Of a stretch of DNA of 64,000 bases, positions 59,801 to 64,000 are shown piece after piece (within the stretch, counting starts at the first letter, position 1; every line of letters starts with the position of its first letter). Position numbers and translations under genes: made by a program. The DNA is from Apostichopus japonicus (lineage: Eukaryota; Echinodermata; Holothuroidea; Aspidochirotida; Stichopodidae), in NCBI RefSeq assembly GCF_037975245.1, contig NC_092572.1, forward strand, positions 14,636,269-14,700,268, written 5' to 3'. A model generated the notes under the pieces. It did no database searches and was not told the DNA's origin. It worked only from the letters and a program-made list of their open reading frames with translations.

Positions 59801-62800
59801 TGCAGGCACTTGCTGTAAAAGACGTCATCACCCGGGGTTCGAACCACGGATGCAAAAGAGAGTCTCGATCATCAGCTCGTACAGTGCGCCGAGCCATCGC
59901 GCCACTGTATGGACTGAGATATTAGGTGGATTAACTAATACTTACAGCTCCCCTTGTAGGCACTTGCTGTAAAAGACGTCATCACCCGGGGTTCGAACCA
60001 CGGATGCAAAAGAGAGTCTCGATCATCAGCTCGTACAGTGCGCCGAGCCATCGCGCCACTGTATGGACTGAGATATTAGGTGGATTAACTAATACTTACA
60101 GCTCCCCTTGCAGGCACTTGCTGTAAAAGACGTCATCACCCGGGGTTCGAACCACGGATGCAAAAGAGAGTCTCGATCATCAGCTCGTACAGTGCGCCGA
60201 GCCATCGCGCCACTGTATGGACTGAGATATTAGGTGGATTAACTAATACTTACAGCTCCCCTTGTAGGCACTTGCTGTAAAAGACGTCATCACCCGGGGT
60301 TCGAACCACGGATGCAAAAGAGAGTCTCGATCATCAGCTCGTACAGTGCGCCGAGCCATCGCGCCACTGTATGGACTGAGATATTAGGTGGATTAACTAA
60401 TACTTACAGCTCCCCTTGCAGGCACTTGCTGTAAAAGACGTCATCACCCGGGGTTCGAACCACGGATGCAAAAGAGAGTCTCGATCATCAGCTCGTACAG
60501 TGCGCCGAGCCATCGCGCCACTGTATGGACTGAGATATTAGGTGGATTAACTAATACTTACAGCTCCCCTTGTAGGCACTTGCTGTAAAAGACGTCATCA
60601 CCCGGGGTTCGAACCACGGATGCAAAAGAGAGTCTCGATCATCAGCTCGTACAGTGCGCCGAGCCATCGCGCCACTGTATGGACTGAGATATTAGGTGGA
60701 TTAACTAATACTTACAGCTCCCCTTGCAGGCACTTGCTGTAAAAGACGTCATCACCCGGGGTTCGAACCACGGATGCAAAAGAGAGTCTCGATCATCAGC
60801 TCGTACAGTGCGCCGAGCCATCGCGCCACTGTATGGACTGAGATATTAGGTGGATTAACTAATACTTACAGCTCCCCTTGCAGGCACTTGCTGTAAAAGA
60901 CGTCATCACCCGGGGTTCGAACCACGGATGCAAAAGAGAGTCTCGATCATCAGCTCGTACAGTGCGCCGAGCCATCGCGCCACTGTATGGACTGAGATAT
61001 TAGGTGGATTAACTAATACTTACAGCTCCCCTTGTAGGCACTTGCTGTAAAAGACGTCATCACCCGGGGTTCGAACCACGGATGCAAAAGAGAGTCTCGA
61101 TCATCAGCTCGTACAGTGCGCCGAGCCATCGCGCCACTGTATGGACTGAGATATTAGGTGGATTAACTAATACTTACAGCTCCCCTTGTAGGCACTTGCT
61201 GTAAAAGACGTCATCACCCGGGGTTCGAACCACGGATGCAAAAGAGAGTCTCGATCATCAGCTCGTACAGTGCGCCGAGCCATCGCGCCACTGTATGGAC
61301 TGAGATATTAGGTGGATTAACTAATACTTACAGCTCCCCTTGCAGGCACTTGCTGTAAAAGACGTCATCACCCGGGGTTCGAACCACGGATGCAAAAGAG
61401 AGTCTCGATCATCAGCTCGTACAGTGCGCCGAGCCATCGCGCCACTGTATGGACTGAGATATTAGGTGGATTAACTAATACTTACAGCTCCCCTTGTAGG
61501 CACTTGCTGTAAAAGACGTCATCACCCGGGGTTCGAACCACGGATGCAAAAGAGAGTCTCGATCATCAGCTCGTACAGTGCGCCGAGCCATCGCGCCACT
61601 GTATGGACTGAGATATTAGGTGGATTAACTAATACTTACAGCTCCCCTTGCAGGCACTTGCTGTAAAAGACGTCATCACCCGGGGTTCGAACCACGGATG
61701 CAAAAGAGAGTCTCGATCATCAGCTCGTACAGTGCGCCGAGCCATCGCGCCACTGTATGGACTGAGATATTAGGTGGATTAACTAATACTTACAGCTCCC
61801 CTTGTAGGCACTTGCTGTAAAAGACGTCATCACCCGGGGTTCGAACCACGGATGCAAAAGAGAGTCTCGATCATCAGCTCGTACAGTGCGCCGAGCCATC
61901 GCGCCACTGTATGGACTGAGATATTAGGTGGATTAACTAATACTTACAGCTCCCCTTGCAGGCACTTGCTGTAAAAGACGTCATCACCCGGGGTTCGAAC
62001 CACGGATGCAAAAGAGAGTCTCGATCATCAGCTCGTACAGTGCGCCGAGCCATCGCGCCACTGTATGGACTGAGATATTAGGTGGATTAACTAATACTTA
62101 CAGCTCCCCTTGCAGGCACTTGCTGTAAAAGACGTCATCACCCGGGGTTCGAACCACGGATGCAAAAGAGAGTCTCGATCATCAGCTCGTACAGTGCGCC
62201 GAGCCATCGCGCCACTGTATGGACTGAGATATTAGGTGGATTAACTAATACTTACAGCTCCCCTTGTAGGCACTTGCTGTAAAAGACGTCATCACCCGGG
62301 GTTCGAACCACGGATGCAAAAGAGAGTCTCGATCATCAGCTCGTACAGTGCGCCGAGCCATCGCGCCACTGTATGGACTGAGATATTAGGTGGATTAACT
62401 AATACTTACAGCTCCCCTTGCAGGCACTTGCTGTAAAAGACGTCATCACCCGGGGTTCGAACCACGGATGCAAAAGAGAGTCTCGATCATCAGCTCGTAC
62501 AGTGCGCCGAGCCATCGCGCCACTGTATGGACTGAGATATTAGGTGGATTAACTAATACTTACAGCTCCCCTTGTAGGCACTTGCTGTAAAAGACGTCAT
62601 CACCCGGGGTTCGAACCACGGATGCAAAAGAGAGTCTCGATCATCAGCTCGTACAGTGCGCCGAGCCATCGCGCCACTGTATGGACTGAGATATTAGGTG
62701 GATTAACTAATACTTACAGCTCCCCTTGCAGGCACTTGCTGTAAAAGACGTCATCACCCGGGGTTCGAACCACGGATGCAAAAGAGAGTCTCGATCATCA

Positions 62801-64000
62801 GCTCGTACAGTGCGCCGAGCCATCGCGCCACTGTATGGACTGAGATATTAGGTGGATTAACTAATACTTACAGCTCCCCTTGTAGGCACTTGCTGTAAAA
62901 GACGTCATCACCCGGGGTTCGAACCACGGATGCAAAAGAGAATCTCGATCATCAGCTCGTACAGTGCGCCGAGCCATCGCGCCACTGTATGGACTGAGAT
63001 ATTAGGTGGATTAACTAATACTTACAGCTCCCCTTGTAGGCACTTGCTGTAAAAGACGTCATCACCCGGGGTTCGAACCACGGATGCAAAAGAGAGTCTC
63101 GATCATCAGCTCGTACAGTGCGCCGAGCCATCGCGCCACTGTATGGACTGAGATATTAGGTGGATTAACTAATACTTACAGCTCCCCTTGCAGGCACTTG
63201 CTGTAAAAGACGTCATCACCCGGGGTTCGAACCACGGATGCAAAAGAGAGTCTCGATCATCAGCTCGTACAGTGCGCCGAGCCATCGCGCCACTGTATGG
63301 ACTGAGATATTAGGTGGATTAACTAATACTTACAGCTCCCCTTGTAGGCACTTGCTGTAAAAGACGTCATCACCCGGGGTTCGAACCACGGATGCAAAAG
63401 AGAGTCTCGATCATCAGCTCGTACAGTGCGCCGAGCCATCGCGCCACTGTATGGACTGAGATATTAGGTGGATTAACTAATACTTACAGCTCCCCTTGCA
63501 GGCACTTGCTGTAAAAGACGTCATCACCCGGGGTTCGAACCACGGATGCAAAAGAGAGTCTCGATCATCAGCTCGTACAGTGCGCCGAGCCATCGCGCCA
63601 CTGTATGGACTGAGATATTAGGTGGATTAACTAATACTTACAGCTCCCCTTGCAGGCACTTGCTGTAAAAGACGTCATCACCCGGGGTTCGAACCACGGA
63701 TGCAAAAGAGAGTCTCGATCATCAGCTCGTACAGTGCGCCGAGCCATCGCGCCACTGTATGGACTGAGATATTAGGTGGATTAACTAATACTTACAGCTC
63801 CCCTTGTAGGCACTTGCTGTAAAAGACGTCATCACCCGGGGTTCGAACCACGGATGCAAAAGAGAGTCTCGATCATCAGCTCGTACAGTGCGCCGAGCCA
63901 TCGCGCCACTGTATGGACTGAGATATTAGGTGGATTAACTAATACTTACAGCTCCCCTTGCAGGCACTTGCTGTAAAAGACGTCATCACCCGGGGTTCGA
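41841..64000 (-). repeat. 154-bp satellite, about 144 head-to-tail copies, tRNA-like on the minus strand
   Basis: The anchor ACCCGGGGTTCGAACC recurs every 154 bases from 41967 to 63988 (143 intervals minus one base), continuing past the window edge. One 1-base deletion (near 47053) accounts for the single offset. Copies are almost identical. One site (CCCCTTGYAGGC) is mixed, about 65 T and 79 C by my count. Rare changes are seen at 51854, 53446, 55326, 57524, 58014, 59246 and 62942. On the minus strand each unit has TGGCTCGGCGC (A-box-like), a 4-bp GCTC/GAGC D-arm-like pairing, and GGTTCGAACCC (perfect B box), with no matching acceptor stem. The unit length is not a multiple of three and no long frame runs through it. 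Confidence 0.97.

Noticed and set aside
41841-64000. CRISPR array
   Set aside because: The units are uninterrupted 154-bp copies without distinct spacers, in eukaryotic DNA. This is a satellite.
41841-64000. Cluster of functional tRNA genes
   Set aside because: A and B boxes are present, but the T arm has two mismatches, no acceptor stem pairs, and the anticodon loop is not formed.

Overview
The window is animal nuclear DNA. It has short exons with GT-AG introns, two intron-rich genes on the minus strand, many decayed transposons (hAT-like elements with 8-bp target duplications, MITEs, tRNA-derived SINEs, non-LTR and LTR retroelement remnants), minisatellites, and more than 22 kb of a 154-bp satellite that runs off the right edge. 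The gene structures and the repeat mix suit a marine invertebrate. An echinoderm is my best guess, but nothing here proves the species.

Layout. 1-4.7 kb: no confident gene, only a possible broken fragment of a type II membrane protein at 437-750. 4.77-15.40 kb (minus): a complete eight-exon gene for a 508-residue JmjC/cupin-8 protein with a signal peptide, an acidic His-rich tail and a C-terminal HDEL, so it should reside in the ER lumen; its 5' UTR probably continues to about 16.5 kb. 16.5-22.2 kb: intergenic, rich in hAT-like non-autonomous elements. 22.31-33.58 kb (minus): a complete nine-exon gene for omega-amidase NIT2 (276 residues, full Glu-Lys-Cys triad); its introns hold a roughly 92-bp minisatellite of about 27 copies, several MITEs, a LINE fragment, a recent hAT insertion and a tRNA-derived SINE. 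34-41.8 kb: LINE remnants, a decayed gag-like region joined to a duplicated piece of NIT2 exon 8, an orphan first exon at 39.7-39.8 kb, and a 442-bp hAT-like element with a perfect target duplication. 41.84-64.00 kb: the satellite, about 144 head-to-tail copies whose minus strand carries tRNA-like Pol III A and B boxes.

The two genes are adjacent and co-oriented, but nothing in the sequence links their functions. NIT2 is a cytosolic/mitochondrial enzyme that hydrolyses alpha-ketoglutaramate and alpha-ketosuccinamate. The JmjC protein looks like a 2-oxoglutarate/Fe(II) oxygenase of the secretory pathway with unknown substrate. The most unusual parts of the window are the tRNA-like satellite with its nearly binary variable site, the roughly 110-bp module shared by otherwise different hAT-like elements, and the NIT2 exon fragment abutting a retroelement.
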